Assembly (NCBI RefSeq): GCF_017303055.1
Contig: NZ_JAEKJT010000004.1
Span: forward strand, 552,089-616,088
Direction: 5' to 3'
DNA from: Halomonas litopenaei
Lineage (GTDB): Bacteria; Pseudomonadota; Gammaproteobacteria; Pseudomonadales; Halomonadaceae
Length of the DNA: 64,000 bases
Shown here in pieces: positions 32,627-42,780 of the stretch (its first letter is position 1; every line of letters begins with the position of its first letter). The notes below the pieces were generated by a model that did not search any database, was not told the DNA's origin, and saw nothing but the letters and a program-made list of their open reading frames with translations. Both the position numbers and the translations under genes were made by a program.

Positions 32627-34297
32627 TCACGGTTGAGGCTTCGGCGCCACCAGCGTTGCGGTGTCGTTCTCGGCCGTTTCATCATCTTCCTTGAGGGCCT
32701 CCTCGGGAGGCGGCATGCCATCACTCTTGGCCTGATCACGTGCCTCGAAGGCATCTGCCCCCACCGGCATCTCACGGTAGTGCTGCCGCAGGCCCTCGAG
32801 CATCAGCTTACGATCCTTGCGCAACTCGCGGACCATGACGACCACCATCATGTACAGAATAAAGGTGAAGGGCAGCGCCGCCAGCACCGAGGCTGATTGC
32901 AGCCCCTTGAGGCCGCCGGCAGCAATCAGCGTCAGACAGATGGCGGCGATCAGCACCCCCCACAACACCCGCTTGTACAGCGGCGGATCGATGGAGCCGT
33001 TGTCCGTCATCTGGGCCACGATATACGAGGCCGAATCTGCCGAGGTGACCAGGAAGATAAAGATCAACAGCATGGCCATGACGGACAGCAGTCCCGAGAA
33101 CGGCATCAGGTCGAACATTTCGAATAGCGCCACGGTGATGTTCTGCTGTGTCGCCTGGGCCAGCCCCAGCCCTTCCGTCGCCAATTCCATATGGATGGCG
33201 GTGCCGCCAAACACGCCCAGCCACAGGCATGCCAGCAGCGGTGGCACGAACAGCACCCCAAAGACATATTCCTTGATGGTACGCCCCCGCGAAATCCGCG
33301 CGACGAAGGTGCCGACAAAGGGTGCCCAGGCGATGACCCAGGCCCAGTAGAAGATGGTCCAGTTCTGCGCCCAGGGATCATTGTTGTAAGGCGACATGCG
33401 CAGACTCATGACGAAAAAGTTCTGCACGTAGTCGCCAAGGCCCAGGGTGATGGTTTCCAGGATCTTGATGGTCGGCCCGGTGAACAGCACATACAGCATC
33501 ATGGCGATGCACATGATCATGTTGAGATTCGACAGGCGCTTGATGCCCTTGTCCAGTCCAGACCAGGTCGAGGCCATGTACGCCAGAAACATGCAGAACA
33601 GGATAAGGAACTGCCACAGCCCGCTCTCAGGCACCCCGAACACCGCGTGCAATCCACCATTGGTCTGCAGTACCCCCAGTCCCAACGAGGTCGCCACTCC
33701 CATCACCGTGGCCACGACCGCAAACACATCCAGCGCGCCATTGAAACGGCGCAACCCCGGACGCTTGGCCGTCAGTGGTCGCAGCACCACCGAGACGAGG
33801 CCCGCCTGATCCTTGCGAAACTGGTAGTACGCAATGATCAACCCCACTAGCGCGAAGGAAGCCCACTGATGGATGCCCCAGTTGAAGAAGCTGTACTGAA
33901 TGGCATAGCGAGCTGACGCCGCGGATTCCGGTGCGACGTCACCATAGGGCGGTGCGATGTAATGCGTCATGGGTTCCGCCATGCCGTAAAACACCAACCC
34001 GACGCCGAAACCGGCGGCCAGCAGCATGCTGATCCAGGAGAAGAAGCCATACTCCGGCTTGCTGTCCTGGGGCCCTAGCCGAATCTTGCCGTACCGACCC
34101 ATGGCCAGCGCCAGCAGAAACACCACAATGCCGGTCACCGACAGCAGATAGAACCAGCCAAAATAGTGGGACACCCCGCCGAGGGCACGACTGGCGACTT
34201 CTCCAAAGCCCTCGGGGAACAGCGCTCCCAGCGCCACCAGTATCAGTATGATGACGGCGGAGGCATAAAAGACCCGCTGTCCTTCATCACGTTGCAT
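32627..34297 (-). CDS. BCCT-family osmolyte transporter, copy 2
   Basis: 556 residues from the ATG at 34297 with AAAGGAAGG upstream. It matches copy 1 closely throughout: GFGVGLVFYGMAEPMTH, the TM8 FYWAWVIAWAPFVGTFVARI-type block split by one substitution, and the C-terminal tail PVGADAFEAR. The N-terminus and the last 25 residues (acidic, NDTATL) diverge. A pair of similar carriers suggests different ligand range or salt response. An inverted repeat upstream (34432-34452) may control it. Confidence 0.93.
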   Translation of the reverse strand: MQRDEGQRVFYASAVIILILVALGALFPEGFGEVASRALGGVSHYFGWFYLLSVTGIVVFLLALAMGRYGKIRLGPQDSKPEYGFFSWISMLLAAGFGVGLVFYGMAEPMTHYIAPPYGDVAPESAASARYAIQYSFFNWGIHQWASFALVGLIIAYYQFRKDQAGLVSVVLRPLTAKRPGLRRFNGALDVFAVVATVMGVATSLGLGVLQTNGGLHAVFGVPESGLWQFLILFCMFLAYMASTWSGLDKGIKRLSNLNMIMCIAMMLYVLFTGPTIKILETITLGLGDYVQNFFVMSLRMSPYNNDPWAQNWTIFYWAWVIAWAPFVGTFVARISRGRTIKEYVFGVLFVPPLLACLWLGVFGGTAIHMELATEGLGLAQATQQNITVALFEMFDLMPFSGLLSVMAMLLIFIFLVTSADSASYIVAQMTDNGSIDPPLYKRVLWGVLIAAICLTLIAAGGLKGLQSASVLAALPFTFILYMMVVVMVRELRKDRKLMLEGLRQHYREMPVGADAFEARDQAKSDGMPPPEEALKEDDETAENDTATLVAPKPQP

Positions 34298-34709
34298 ATC
34301 GCCTTCCTTTTGTTCGACTGCTTGTTGGAAGGCCTGTGCAGCGCCGCTCCGGCGAGAACTTCGCGCGGACGCTCACGAGAGAACGTTTCTGCCCGGAGAC
34401 TCACCGAGCAGCCTTTGCAGACCTATGCTTTGATAACAGTTAGTTTGTTATCTATCATCCCCACCTAGCCATCGCCGTCTCGAAGGTGCTGACGTCATGG
34501 CAAGGCGTTTGCTCACACCGCGCCGTGGAGGCCACGGTGAAGGACGACAAGGCGCGCTTCACGCACCCCAGTGTCATCATAATGAACTGGGTGCGATTGC
34601 CAGCATCTTCCCCTAGACATAAGCCGGGACGGCAAAAAATCAGCCGGTATCGACATTCAGGATGTCTCTTTATCCTGACGAAACATGCCGGATCGCGGAG
34701 GAACGCTTC
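34298..34709. other. Divergent intergenic region (BCCT / LLM oxidoreductase) with 21-bp inverted repeat
   Basis: 412 bp between divergent genes. GATAACA (34432-34438) and TGTTATC (34446-34452) form perfect seven-base arms around GTTAGTT in an otherwise GC-rich region, a good operator candidate for a dimeric repressor. It is about 135 bp from the BCCT start and 258 bp from the oxidoreductase start. Nothing else structured is seen. Confidence 0.55.
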
Positions 34710-35708
34710 ATGACTCGCCTCAGCACTACCCCTCTTTCTGTTCTCGACCTGGCCCCCATCCGTGACGGCGGCACCATCGCCGATAGCTTCAGCGACAGCG
34801 TGGCGCTGGCCCGCTTGACCGAGTCGCTGGGATTCACTCGCTACTGGCTGGCGGAGCACCACAGCCTGGAAGGCATTGCCAGTGCCGCCACCTCGGTACT
34901 GATGGGCCACCTTGCCGGGAAAACGTCGCGCATTCGTATCGGCAGCGGCGGCATCATGCTGCCCAATCACCCTCCTCTGGTGATTGCCGAGCAGTTCGGG
35001 ACACTGGAGACGCTATATCCTGGGCGCATTGATCTCGGCCTGGGCCGCGCCCCCGGCTCGGATGCTGCCACCATGGCAGCCATGCGTCGCGACCCCCACG
35101 CGGGGGTGGACGACTTTCCGCAGCGTCTGGAAGAACTGGAAGGTTACCTGGATGAGGCGCGTCCGGGACAGCGAGTTCAGGCCGTGCCGGGCCAGGGAAC
35201 CCGGGTGCCGATCTGGCTGCTGGGCTCAAGCCTCTACAGCGCCCAACTTGCCGCTCACAAGGGTCTGCCGTTTGCCTTTGCCGCTCAATTCGCCCCGGCG
35301 CAGCTGGATGATGCTCTGGCGGTCTATCGGCGCAACTTCCAGCCCTCTGCCGTACTGGAGGCGCCTTACGCCATGGTCGGACTGCCGGTACTGGCGGCGG
35401 ACAGCGACGAACATGCGCACTTTCTCTCCACCACCGCACAGCAGAAGTTTCTTGGCCTGATTCGCGGCCAGCGAGGATGCGCCAAGCCACCGGTCCGCTC
35501 GCTCGACTGGAACCCCATGGAGCGCGCCCAGGTCGAGAGCTTTCTCGGCGCGGCGGTCATCGGCAGCCCAAGCACGGTGCGCGACGGCCTGGAGCGCATG
35601 CTCGAGCGCACCCAGGCCGACGAGTTGATGCTCAACACGGATACCTATGCCCTGGAGGATCGCCTCAACAGCTACCAGCTGGTGAGTGACGTATGGCGGC
35701 AGGCATGA
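34710..35708 (+). CDS. LLM-class flavin-dependent oxidoreductase (luciferase-like)
   Basis: 332-residue TIM-barrel monooxygenase of the bacterial luciferase superfamily. The start at 34710 has GGAGGAA seven bases upstream; an earlier ATG at 34662 would add a non-conserved leader. Blocks include [18 protein letters not shown] (about 43-60), [22 protein letters not shown] split over about 78-100, and [14 protein letters not shown], typical of the YhbW/MsnO8 subgroup. It likely uses FMNH2 from a partner reductase; the flavin reductase at 18090 is one candidate in the window. The substrate is unknown. Confidence 0.88.
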   Translation: MTRLSTTPLSVLDLAPIRDGGTIADSFSDSVALARLTESLGFTRYWLAEHHSLEGIASAATSVLMGHLAGKTSRIRIGSGGIMLPNHPPLVIAEQFGTLETLYPGRIDLGLGRAPGSDAATMAAMRRDPHAGVDDFPQRLEELEGYLDEARPGQRVQAVPGQGTRVPIWLLGSSLYSAQLAAHKGLPFAFAAQFAPAQLDDALAVYRRNFQPSAVLEAPYAMVGLPVLAADSDEHAHFLSTTAQQKFLGLIRGQRGCAKPPVRSLDWNPMERAQVESFLGAAVIGSPSTVRDGLERMLERTQADELMLNTDTYALEDRLNSYQLVSDVWRQA

Positions 35709-35731
35709 GAATCCCTCGCTGAGCCCCTGTC

Positions 35732-37210
35732 TCAGTTAGCCAGGTGACGCCAGTTGGGCTCACGCGTCAGCCAGTCAGGCCCGGCCTGTTCAAAGGCATG
35801 GGCCCAACGCAGCAGCGCCAGATCCTGGCGATGCGGGGCGATCACCTGGATGCCCATGGCACGTCCTCGAGCATCAAAACCTGCAGGCAGGTTGATCACC
35901 GGACAACCCGACAGTGACCCAGCGATGACCACTTCCATCCAGCGGTGATAGGTGTCCATGGTGCGCCCTGCGATTTGGGGTGGCCATGGGGTCTCCACAT
36001 CAAACGCAAAGACCTGAGCGCTTGGCAGGACCAGGGCGTCATACTGCTGGAAGAGGTCAAGCAGACGAGCGTGCCAGGCGCTTCGCGCCACATTGGCACG
36101 ATGAACATCCAGCGCCGACCGCTGCATACCCTGTTCGACTTCCCACTGCGCCTCTGGCTTCAATGCGTCTCGGCGCGACACGTCCTGCCACACTTCGGAA
36201 AGGCTTCCGGCGATGGCCCATTGGCGCAATACCAGCCAGCTTTGCCACAGTCGCGCAGGGTCGAAGCCCGGGTCCAGGGCCTCGACCCGGGCGCCCAGAT
36301 CCTCGAATACCGCCAATGCCCCCTGGCACACCTCCAGCACCCCCTGTTCCATCGCCAGATGTCCCTGCCAGTCGCCCAGCCAGCCGATTCTCAGGCCCTT
36401 GATCGCATCTTCTTGGGCGAGTGGGCCTGCCAGTGACGCCGGATCATCTTGCAATGACAAAGGCGCACTGGGGTGTGCCCCCGCCTGGGTCGCCAGCAAG
36501 CGGGCCACATCCTCGACGGTTCTCCCCATCGGGCCCTCGGTCGCCAACTGGTGGCCGAATATCTCTGGACCAGGTCCATGGGGCACCCGCCCAAAGGAAG
36601 GGCGCAAGCCAAACAGGTTGTGATAGGCCGCAGGGTTGCGCAGCGATCCCATCATGTCGCTGCCGTCCGCCACCGGCAGCATTCGCATGGCCAGCGCCGC
36701 CGCGGCACCGCCACTGGATCCCCCCGCACACAAGCGAGGATCATAGGCGTTTCGCGTGGCGCCAAAGACCTGGTTGTAGGTGTGGGAGCCAAGGCCGAAT
36801 TCCGGCGTATTGGTCTTGCCGATAAAGATGGCCCCGGCTCGACGCATGCGCTCGACCATGATGCCGTCCTGTTCGGGCACCTGACCGGCAAACAAGGGGG
36901 ACCCCATCGAGGTCGGCATATCCCGGGTGGCCGAGAGGTCCTTGATCGCCTGGGGGATGCCATGCAACCAACCGCGAGAACGCCCTGCCGCCAGCTCACG
37001 ATCGCACTCGCCGGCTTCGTCCATCAGCAGGTCAGGATCGCGCCGGGACACGATGGCATTGACCACCGGATTGGCAGCATCTATGTGCGCCAGATATGCG
37101 GCCATGATGTCTTTACAGCTCAGCTCCTTGGCATGCAGTTGCCGCGAAAGCTCGCTGGCGGACAGTGACAGCAGTACATCCTGGTGCATGGACCCTTGAT
37201 CGCTTGGCAT
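35732..37210 (-). CDS. Amidase signature family hydrolase
   Basis: 492 residues. The Ser-cisSer-Lys triad is present: Lys in GIPQAIKDL (about 97), the cis-Ser and nucleophile Ser in CAGGSSGGAAAALAM (about 170-175). N-terminal helix LSASELSRQLHAKELS and C-terminal GCPVINLPAGFD also fit. It hydrolyses a carboxamide; the natural substrate is unknown. I start it at 37210 because the next 26 codons upstream (from an ATG at 37288) are low-complexity and coincide with a short DNA repeat. It is 105 bp downstream of the AtoE-type carrier and may form an operon with it. Confidence 0.86.
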   Translation of the reverse strand: MPSDQGSMHQDVLLSLSASELSRQLHAKELSCKDIMAAYLAHIDAANPVVNAIVSRRDPDLLMDEAGECDRELAAGRSRGWLHGIPQAIKDLSATRDMPTSMGSPLFAGQVPEQDGIMVERMRRAGAIFIGKTNTPEFGLGSHTYNQVFGATRNAYDPRLCAGGSSGGAAAALAMRMLPVADGSDMMGSLRNPAAYHNLFGLRPSFGRVPHGPGPEIFGHQLATEGPMGRTVEDVARLLATQAGAHPSAPLSLQDDPASLAGPLAQEDAIKGLRIGWLGDWQGHLAMEQGVLEVCQGALAVFEDLGARVEALDPGFDPARLWQSWLVLRQWAIAGSLSEVWQDVSRRDALKPEAQWEVEQGMQRSALDVHRANVARSAWHARLLDLFQQYDALVLPSAQVFAFDVETPWPPQIAGRTMDTYHRWMEVVIAGSLSGCPVINLPAGFDARGRAMGIQVIAPHRQDLALLRWAHAFEQAGPDWLTREPNWRHLAN

Positions 37211-37218
37211 GCCTTCAT

Positions 37219-37255
37219 CCTTGTCTTGTTGGACCTTGTACAGGACCTTGTATTG
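37219..37255. repeat. Short tandem array upstream of amidase start
   Basis: CCTTGT starts at 37219, 37234 and 37246 within the 5' region of the amidase gene; the last two copies are preceded by GGA. Spacing is 15 and 12. It sits just upstream of the preferred start codon, like the arrays upstream of the patatin and response-regulator genes. Confidence 0.5.
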
Positions 37256-37315
37256 GACGTCTGGTGGAAAGCCATGGGACTGTGACATGGCTTTCCGAGC
37301 CTACCCGAACCGGCC

Positions 37316-38716
37316 CTACACCAGCCAGAGCAAACACGCCGCGTTGATGATGAAGACCACGAACATCAGCAGGATGGTGTAGCCCATCACCTGACCGGCC
37401 TTGAGCCCTGTCACCCCCAGAATGGGCAGCAGCCAGAAGGGCTGTGCAAGATTGGTCAGCTGATCCCCCATCATCACCGACATGACGGCAAGATGGGCCG
37501 GCAGGCCAAGTTGCAGCGCCGCCGCTGTAGCGATCGGCCCCTGCACAGCCCACTGCCCGCCACCGGAGGGCACGGCAAAGTTGACCAGTGCGGCGCTGAT
37601 CATGCTGTACAGCGGAAAGGTGTCTGGCGTCGAGATGCTGACAAACCAGTCTGCAATCATGCTGAACAGACCACTACCGGCCATCAGCCCCAGGATGCCG
37701 GCGTAGAAGGGGAACTGCAGGATGATGCCACCTGCGGCAGACGACGCCCGCATGATGGCTCGGGAGTAATTGCCCAGCGAGCCATGCATCAGCAGACCCA
37801 GCATCAGGAAACCAAAGTTCAGGACATTGAGATCCAGCCCCAGCAACCCCTCCGCCACGATGTAGCGCACCACGAAGAACAGACCGCCCAAGGCGATGGC
37901 CCAGCACAATATGCGGCTGCGGTTCACTCGGTTGGCGGGCAGGCGCCGCTCCTCGTCGGAGAGCGGCTCTTCCATGCTGTCTTCATCGTCCTGGCCCGCG
38001 TAGACCACGGTCGTGGTGGGCGATGGATGCAGCAGTGCCAGCAGCAGCGGCGTGACCACCACCGTCAGCAGCACAAAGATCAGGTTGTAGGGCTGGAAGA
38101 TCGTCTCGGAGAGGGGGATCAGGCCGATGCTGGATTCCAGAAAGTGCCCTGGGGTATTGACCAGCAGGGCGCCCGAACTTGTCAGCCCAGTCTGGGAAAT
38201 GACCCCACCTCCGTAGGCAGCCGCAGCGAGCAGAGGAAAGTGCACCGCCAGACCATTGTCGCGGGCGTAGCGCGCCACCTCTCTGGCAAGAAAGGCACTG
38301 ACGATCAGACCGACCCCCCAGTGCAGGAAAGACAAAATGCTGCCCGCCAGGGCGGTCACCACAATCGCGCCCGTGCGCGAGCGGGGCAGCGAGGCCACCC
38401 AGCGTAGCGCCCGCTGCATTGACGGTGCGGTGGCCAGGCCAAAGCCGGTGACCACGATCAAGACCATTTGCATGGCAAAGGTCAGCAGGCGCCAGAAACC
38501 GCCGTACCACTGGTCGATCAGCTCCACAGGACCATGCGGAGTGAACGCCAGCGCAGCGCCGAACACCATCAGCGTGAGGATTACCGCCAGGGCGAAGGGA
38601 TCGGGAATCCAGCGGATACCGAAGGAAGCAGCGCCATCACCCAGGCGCTGCATAAATGACGAGAAGGATCGGCCAGAGCCAGAGGGTTTTGCCACGGACC
38701 GCTGTGGAGTCGACAT
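37316..38716 (-). CDS. AtoE-family short-chain fatty-acid transporter
   Basis: 466 residues from the ATG at 38716 (AGAGG upstream). About 10-12 transmembrane helices. Blocks such as IPDPFALAVILTLMVF, HWGVGLIVSAFLAREV, AAYGGGVISQTGLTSSGALLVNTPGH (in two consecutive parts), and VPSGGGQWAVQGPI are typical of AtoE carriers for acetoacetate and short-chain fatty acids. A hydrophilic acidic loop (QDDEDSMEEPLSDEE) is at about 245-260. The downstream amidase might release such an acid, but that is speculation. Confidence 0.86.
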   Translation of the reverse strand: MSTPQRSVAKPSGSGRSFSSFMQRLGDGAASFGIRWIPDPFALAVILTLMVFGAALAFTPHGPVELIDQWYGGFWRLLTFAMQMVLIVVTGFGLATAPSMQRALRWVASLPRSRTGAIVVTALAGSILSFLHWGVGLIVSAFLAREVARYARDNGLAVHFPLLAAAAYGGGVISQTGLTSSGALLVNTPGHFLESSIGLIPLSETIFQPYNLIFVLLTVVVTPLLLALLHPSPTTTVVYAGQDDEDSMEEPLSDEERRLPANRVNRSRILCWAIALGGLFFVVRYIVAEGLLGLDLNVLNFGFLMLGLLMHGSLGNYSRAIMRASSAAGGIILQFPFYAGILGLMAGSGLFSMIADWFVSISTPDTFPLYSMISAALVNFAVPSGGGQWAVQGPIATAAALQLGLPAHLAVMSVMMGDQLTNLAQPFWLLPILGVTGLKAGQVMGYTILLMFVVFIINAACLLWLV

Positions 38717-39010
38717 GTTGGTAGCCTCTTGAATGCCACACTTGTTGTTGTGACGGCGACCAGCATGGCCCGGAGCCCGGGCCCGACCTACCAGGCCAGG
38801 ACACGTGATGACACACAGGGCCATGCAGACGCCGAGGAAAGATCCGCCAGCGCCTTCCGACCCGTGAAATACCAGAAGCCCCTGCGTTATATACATCAGT
38901 AGGGCAGCGCATGATTCCAGGTCAACGTGTCATGACCGATAGCGCAGATAACGTAAGCTTTAGATTAGAATTCTTCCATACAACGCCAGACACGGCACAG
39001 CCCCTGCGCC

Positions 39011-40489
39011 TCAGTGTCCTCCGTGCAGGGTGGCTAGCGCCTGTCGCCAACCGGGGTACACGTCACGATAGCGCCTCACACCCTCCGGGTCCGGCACGCA
39101 GCGCGTGGTCTCATCCAACTGAATCAGCGACTGGCAGAGGCTGTCGAGTTCGCCCTCGCCGTTGCACCAGGCCGCCTGTATGGCACCACCTAGCGCCGCG
39201 GCGTCAGTGACGCTTGGACACACCACTTCTGCCTGGGTGACGTCCGCTACCATCTGACGCCAGGCGGGGCTGTGGGCGCCGCCCCCGATCAGGCGAATCT
39301 GACTGGCCTGATCGGCCAATGGGCCCAGCAGGTCAAGCCCGTAGCGCAAACAGAAGGTCGCGCCCTCGACCACCGCACGACATAGATGCGCAGGCGAGGT
39401 ATTGCGGCTGTTCAATCCCAGAAAGGAAGCGCTCGCCTCTGGCAGCGCGGGTACCCGCTCGCCGTTGAAGAACGGCAACACCGTCACTCCATCGGCGCCT
39501 ATCGGTGCCGACTGGATCGCCTGATTGAAGCCGGCGAGGTCGAGGCCGAATAGCTCCCGTACACGATTGGTCGCCGAGGTGGTATTCATGGTGCACACCA
39601 GCGGCAGCCAGCCATCGTGGCTGGCGCAGAAGTTGGCAACCATGGCGGATTCGGCCTTTACCGGCTGCGCAGAATGGGCACATACCGTGCCCGAGGTGCC
39701 GAGACTCATGGTGACCATGCCGGGCGCAATGTTGCCGGTACCGATGGCCCCCAGCATGTTGTCCCCGCCACCGCTGGCAACGATGACGCCTTCGCGTAAG
39801 CCCAGCTCTCGCGCCAGGGCGGGCCGCACCTGCCCGGCGACGTCGCGGGAGTCGAGCAACCGCGGCAGCACCCGCTCAGGGTCGAGCTCCGGTGCGATCA
39901 GCGACCATACATCGGGGCGCCAGTGTCGCGCGCGAGTATCGAAGTAGCCGGTGCCCGAGGCGTCCCCTGCCTCGGCCACCCGCTCTCCGGTCAGCCAATA
40001 GTTGAGATAGTCGTGGGGCAACAGCACGCTGGCGACCCGAGCATACACCTCGGGATGCTGGCGGCGCAGCCAGGCGATCTTGGAGGCGGTATAGCCGGTC
40101 TGCAGCACCAGTCCCAGACGCTCGAGACAGCCTTGTTCCCCCCCCAGGGCATGGATCAGCGCGTCATTTTCCCTGTGGGTTTCGGTATCACACCAGAGCT
40201 TGGCGGGATACAGCACCTGGCCCCTTTCATCCAGCGCCACCATGCCATGCTGCTGACCGGAAATCCCGATCGCCCGCACCGAGGCAGCCGTCACGCCAGC
40301 GCGATCAAGCGCCTGGTGAAACGCCCCTCGAAACGCTTCCGTCCAATCTTCTGGCCACTGCTCACGCCGCCCATTGGCCCCTTCGTCGAGTCGGTGAGGT
40401 CGGCTGGCTTCACCAAGGCATGCTCCCCTTTCCAGGTCCACCACCACCACTTTGGTGCTCTGCGTGCCGCAATCCACACCGAGATACAT
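39011..40489 (-). CDS. xylB: Xylulokinase
   Basis: 492-residue FGGY carbohydrate kinase that phosphorylates D-xylulose to xylulose 5-phosphate. AAGGAG precedes the ATG at 40489. The first actin-like domain has YLGVDCGTQSTKVVVVDLE, then ISGQQHGMVALDE and the catalytic Asp region in WLTGERVAEAGDASGTGYFD. The second domain carries MSLGTSGTVCAH and LIGGGAHSPAWRQMVADV. It is the last gene of the polyol operon, receiving xylulose from arabitol oxidation by the dehydrogenases upstream. Confidence 0.92.
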   Translation of the reverse strand: MYLGVDCGTQSTKVVVVDLERGACLGEASRPHRLDEGANGRREQWPEDWTEAFRGAFHQALDRAGVTAASVRAIGISGQQHGMVALDERGQVLYPAKLWCDTETHRENDALIHALGGEQGCLERLGLVLQTGYTASKIAWLRRQHPEVYARVASVLLPHDYLNYWLTGERVAEAGDASGTGYFDTRARHWRPDVWSLIAPELDPERVLPRLLDSRDVAGQVRPALARELGLREGVIVASGGGDNMLGAIGTGNIAPGMVTMSLGTSGTVCAHSAQPVKAESAMVANFCASHDGWLPLVCTMNTTSATNRVRELFGLDLAGFNQAIQSAPIGADGVTVLPFFNGERVPALPEASASFLGLNSRNTSPAHLCRAVVEGATFCLRYGLDLLGPLADQASQIRLIGGGAHSPAWRQMVADVTQAEVVCPSVTDAAALGGAIQAAWCNGEGELDSLCQSLIQLDETTRCVPDPEGVRRYRDVYPGWRQALATLHGGH

Positions 40490-40517
40490 GGGCTGTCTCC
40501 TTATCTCGTCGCTTGTC

Positions 40518-42011
40518 TCATACCTGGCTCCGGGCCTCGTCAGCGGCCAATGCCTCAAGGGTGGCGCGTGCCCCCTGCTGCTGCAAGCGCTTGAGCGCTT
40601 CGACATAGGCGTCGACGAAGCGTGGGGCCTCCGCCAGACTGCCAAACAGCTCTCTGTTCTCGATAAAGGCCGTGGGCCGCGCGTGTTGAGAGGCGGCAAT
40701 CGGTGTCAGCTGGTCCTTGAGACGATCGACAACGGCAATAGGCTGTCCCTGTTCGTCCACACCCTCGGCATAGCGCGCCCAGCTTGCCACCACCGTGGCC
40801 GAGCGCTTCAGCGCGCCGCCCTGTTCCAACTGGCGGCGTATCACCGGCACCAGCCACTTGGGAATACGGTCAGAGCTTTCGGCACACAGCCGTGCCAAGG
40901 TGTCCTTGATCTCGGGATTGGCAAAGCGCTCGATCAAGGTATGTCGGTACTGGTCCAGGTCGACGCCAGGCACTTCCGGCAGCGTCGGGCTGCCTTCGTC
41001 TTCCATGTAGCCCAGCAGGAACTCGACGAACAGCGGGTCCTGGCACACCTCGTGGGCATACCGATAACCCGCCAGGTAGCCCAGATAGCACATGGCCTGA
41101 TGACTGGCGTTGAGCAGCCGTAGCTTCATCAGCTCATAAGGCTCCACATCCTCGACCACCTGCACCCCCACGTCATCCAGGGCCGGGCGCCCCATCGCGA
41201 AATGATCTTCCAGCACCCACTGGGTGAACGGCTCGCAGATGACGGGCCAGGCATCCTCGAGATCAAAGCGCTGATGCAGTTCCTCGATATCCGCCGGGGT
41301 GGTCACGGGCGTGATCCGGTCCACCATCGAGTTGGGAAACGGCACCTGCGCTTCAAGGTACTGTCCCAGCTGCGGATCCCGCGCGTGGGCGAAGGCGCCG
41401 AACATCCGCCTGGCCACATCGCCATTGCCGGGAATATTGTCACAGGACATCACCGTAAAGGGGGCAAGGCCGCGATCCCGGCGCCGCTCGATCGCTGCGA
41501 CCACCAGGCCAAAGCTGCTGCGAGGCGCCATCGGATGTTCCAGGTCATGGAGCACATCGGCCGTTTCCAGATCAAACTCTCCGGTGATCGGATGAACGTT
41601 GTAGCCTCCCTCTGTGACCGTCAGCGACACAATGCGGATAGCAGGGTCTGCCAGCATCTCGATAACGCCTTCGGGGTCATCCGGCGCGTAGCGGTAGTCG
41701 ATGATCGAGCCAATGACACGCGGTTCGAGCACCCCGTTCGGGTGCTTTACCACCAGGGTGTACAGGTAGTCCTGGCTGGCCAGCGCCTCCTGCATGCGAC
41801 GGTCACCCGGCATCACGCCAATGCCGACAATGCCCCAGTCGTGGGCCTGCCCGGCTTCCATCAAGCGATCCAGATACATGGCCTGGTGGGCGCGATGAAA
41901 GCCCCCTACCCCGATGTGCGCCATCCCGGGAGTCAGCGCCGTGCGCCGGTACGATGGCACCGACACGTGCGGATCGAGATGAGCCAGTGTCGCATTGGAA
42001 AGTCGAGTCAT
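40518..42011 (-). CDS. mtlK: Mannitol 2-dehydrogenase (long-chain polyol dehydrogenase)
   Basis: 497 residues, the family's usual length. Oxidises D-mannitol to fructose (also arabitol to xylulose) with NAD+. The N-terminal Rossmann part contains HIGVGGFHRAHQAMYLDRL and VSLTVTEGGY. The C-terminal domain holds the signature ELMKLRLLNASHQAM, with the catalytic Lys and the Asn/His pair in the K-x4-N-x2-H arrangement known from Pseudomonas mannitol dehydrogenase. The start at 42011 has GGAGAG upstream. The xylulokinase gene begins 28 bp downstream. Confidence 0.93.
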   Translation of the reverse strand: MTRLSNATLAHLDPHVSVPSYRRTALTPGMAHIGVGGFHRAHQAMYLDRLMEAGQAHDWGIVGIGVMPGDRRMQEALASQDYLYTLVVKHPNGVLEPRVIGSIIDYRYAPDDPEGVIEMLADPAIRIVSLTVTEGGYNVHPITGEFDLETADVLHDLEHPMAPRSSFGLVVAAIERRRDRGLAPFTVMSCDNIPGNGDVARRMFGAFAHARDPQLGQYLEAQVPFPNSMVDRITPVTTPADIEELHQRFDLEDAWPVICEPFTQWVLEDHFAMGRPALDDVGVQVVEDVEPYELMKLRLLNASHQAMCYLGYLAGYRYAHEVCQDPLFVEFLLGYMEDEGSPTLPEVPGVDLDQYRHTLIERFANPEIKDTLARLCAESSDRIPKWLVPVIRRQLEQGGALKRSATVVASWARYAEGVDEQGQPIAVVDRLKDQLTPIAASQHARPTAFIENRELFGSLAEAPRFVDAYVEALKRLQQQGARATLEALAADEARSQV

Positions 42012-42131
42012 ATTGGCTCTCCGCCAGTGTTGCAGTAAGAAAACGTTGCGCCACGCCAATCTGATTAGACGTGCAGGCGATGGATGCAGATGTGTCCCGG
42101 GAAAGGGCCACGCCGCCGTCGACGACGGGGG

Positions 42132-42755
42132 TCAGTGCCAGTAAAGATCGGCGCGCCGCGACCGGGTCTTGATCAAACGCGCGTTGAGCATGTCCTTGTC
42201 TCGCGCCTTGGCAATGGCGCCGGAGGGATCCTGGCCCATGCCGATCCAGCGTTCGATCAGGCGCCTCTCCAGCTCGCTGTCATCGACTTCAAGAAACAGG
42301 CTGAAGTCGAAGAAGTCCTGCAACGCCTGCCATGGACCATGATCCAGCAGCAGATAGTTGCCTTCGACAATCAGTAGACGGTGATGGGGCGTGATGACCC
42401 TTGCGCCAGCGCGCGCCAGATCGAGAGGACGATCGAACACGGGTACCGCCACCGGGCGGTCGGCTCGCTTCAGCCGCGTCAGGTCATGACGCAATCCCTC
42501 CACGTCAAAGGTCTCTGGTGCTCCCTTCAACGCCAGCAACCCCATGGGCTCGAGCACGGCGTTGTCGTAGTGGTAGCCATCCATAGGCACCACTTCGGCG
42601 ATGCCCGGCAGACGCTCATTGAGCTGTCGGGCCAGCCAGGCGGATCGAAACGACTTGCCCGCGCCGGGAGGGCCTGCCAGCGCCACGATGAAACGGTCCT
42701 TGCCGTCACTGCGCGCCAGCAGTTCGTCCGCGATGGACGCTATGGTAGGGTTCAT
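42132..42755 (-). CDS. P-loop kinase, uridine/pantothenate-kinase-like (FrcK type)
   Basis: 207 residues with Walker A GPPGAGKS at about 28-35, VVPMDGYHYDNAVLE (the kinase Asp/Tyr block), the PETFDVEGL segment and LIVEGNYLLLD, followed by an Arg-rich lid and a TRSRRADLY tail. It belongs to the nucleoside/pantothenate-kinase-like group that includes rhizobial FrcK. In Pseudomonas the mannitol operon has a PfkB-type fructokinase; none is here, so this protein is the best candidate for phosphorylating the fructose produced by mannitol and sorbitol oxidation. That assignment is inferred from context. Confidence 0.78.
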   Translation of the reverse strand: MNPTIASIADELLARSDGKDRFIVALAGPPGAGKSFRSAWLARQLNERLPGIAEVVPMDGYHYDNAVLEPMGLLALKGAPETFDVEGLRHDLTRLKRADRPVAVPVFDRPLDLARAGARVITPHHRLLIVEGNYLLLDHGPWQALQDFFDFSLFLEVDDSELERRLIERWIGMGQDPSGAIAKARDKDMLNARLIKTRSRRADLYWH

Positions 42756-42780
42756 CGTTTACCTCCCGAGAGCCAGCGGC

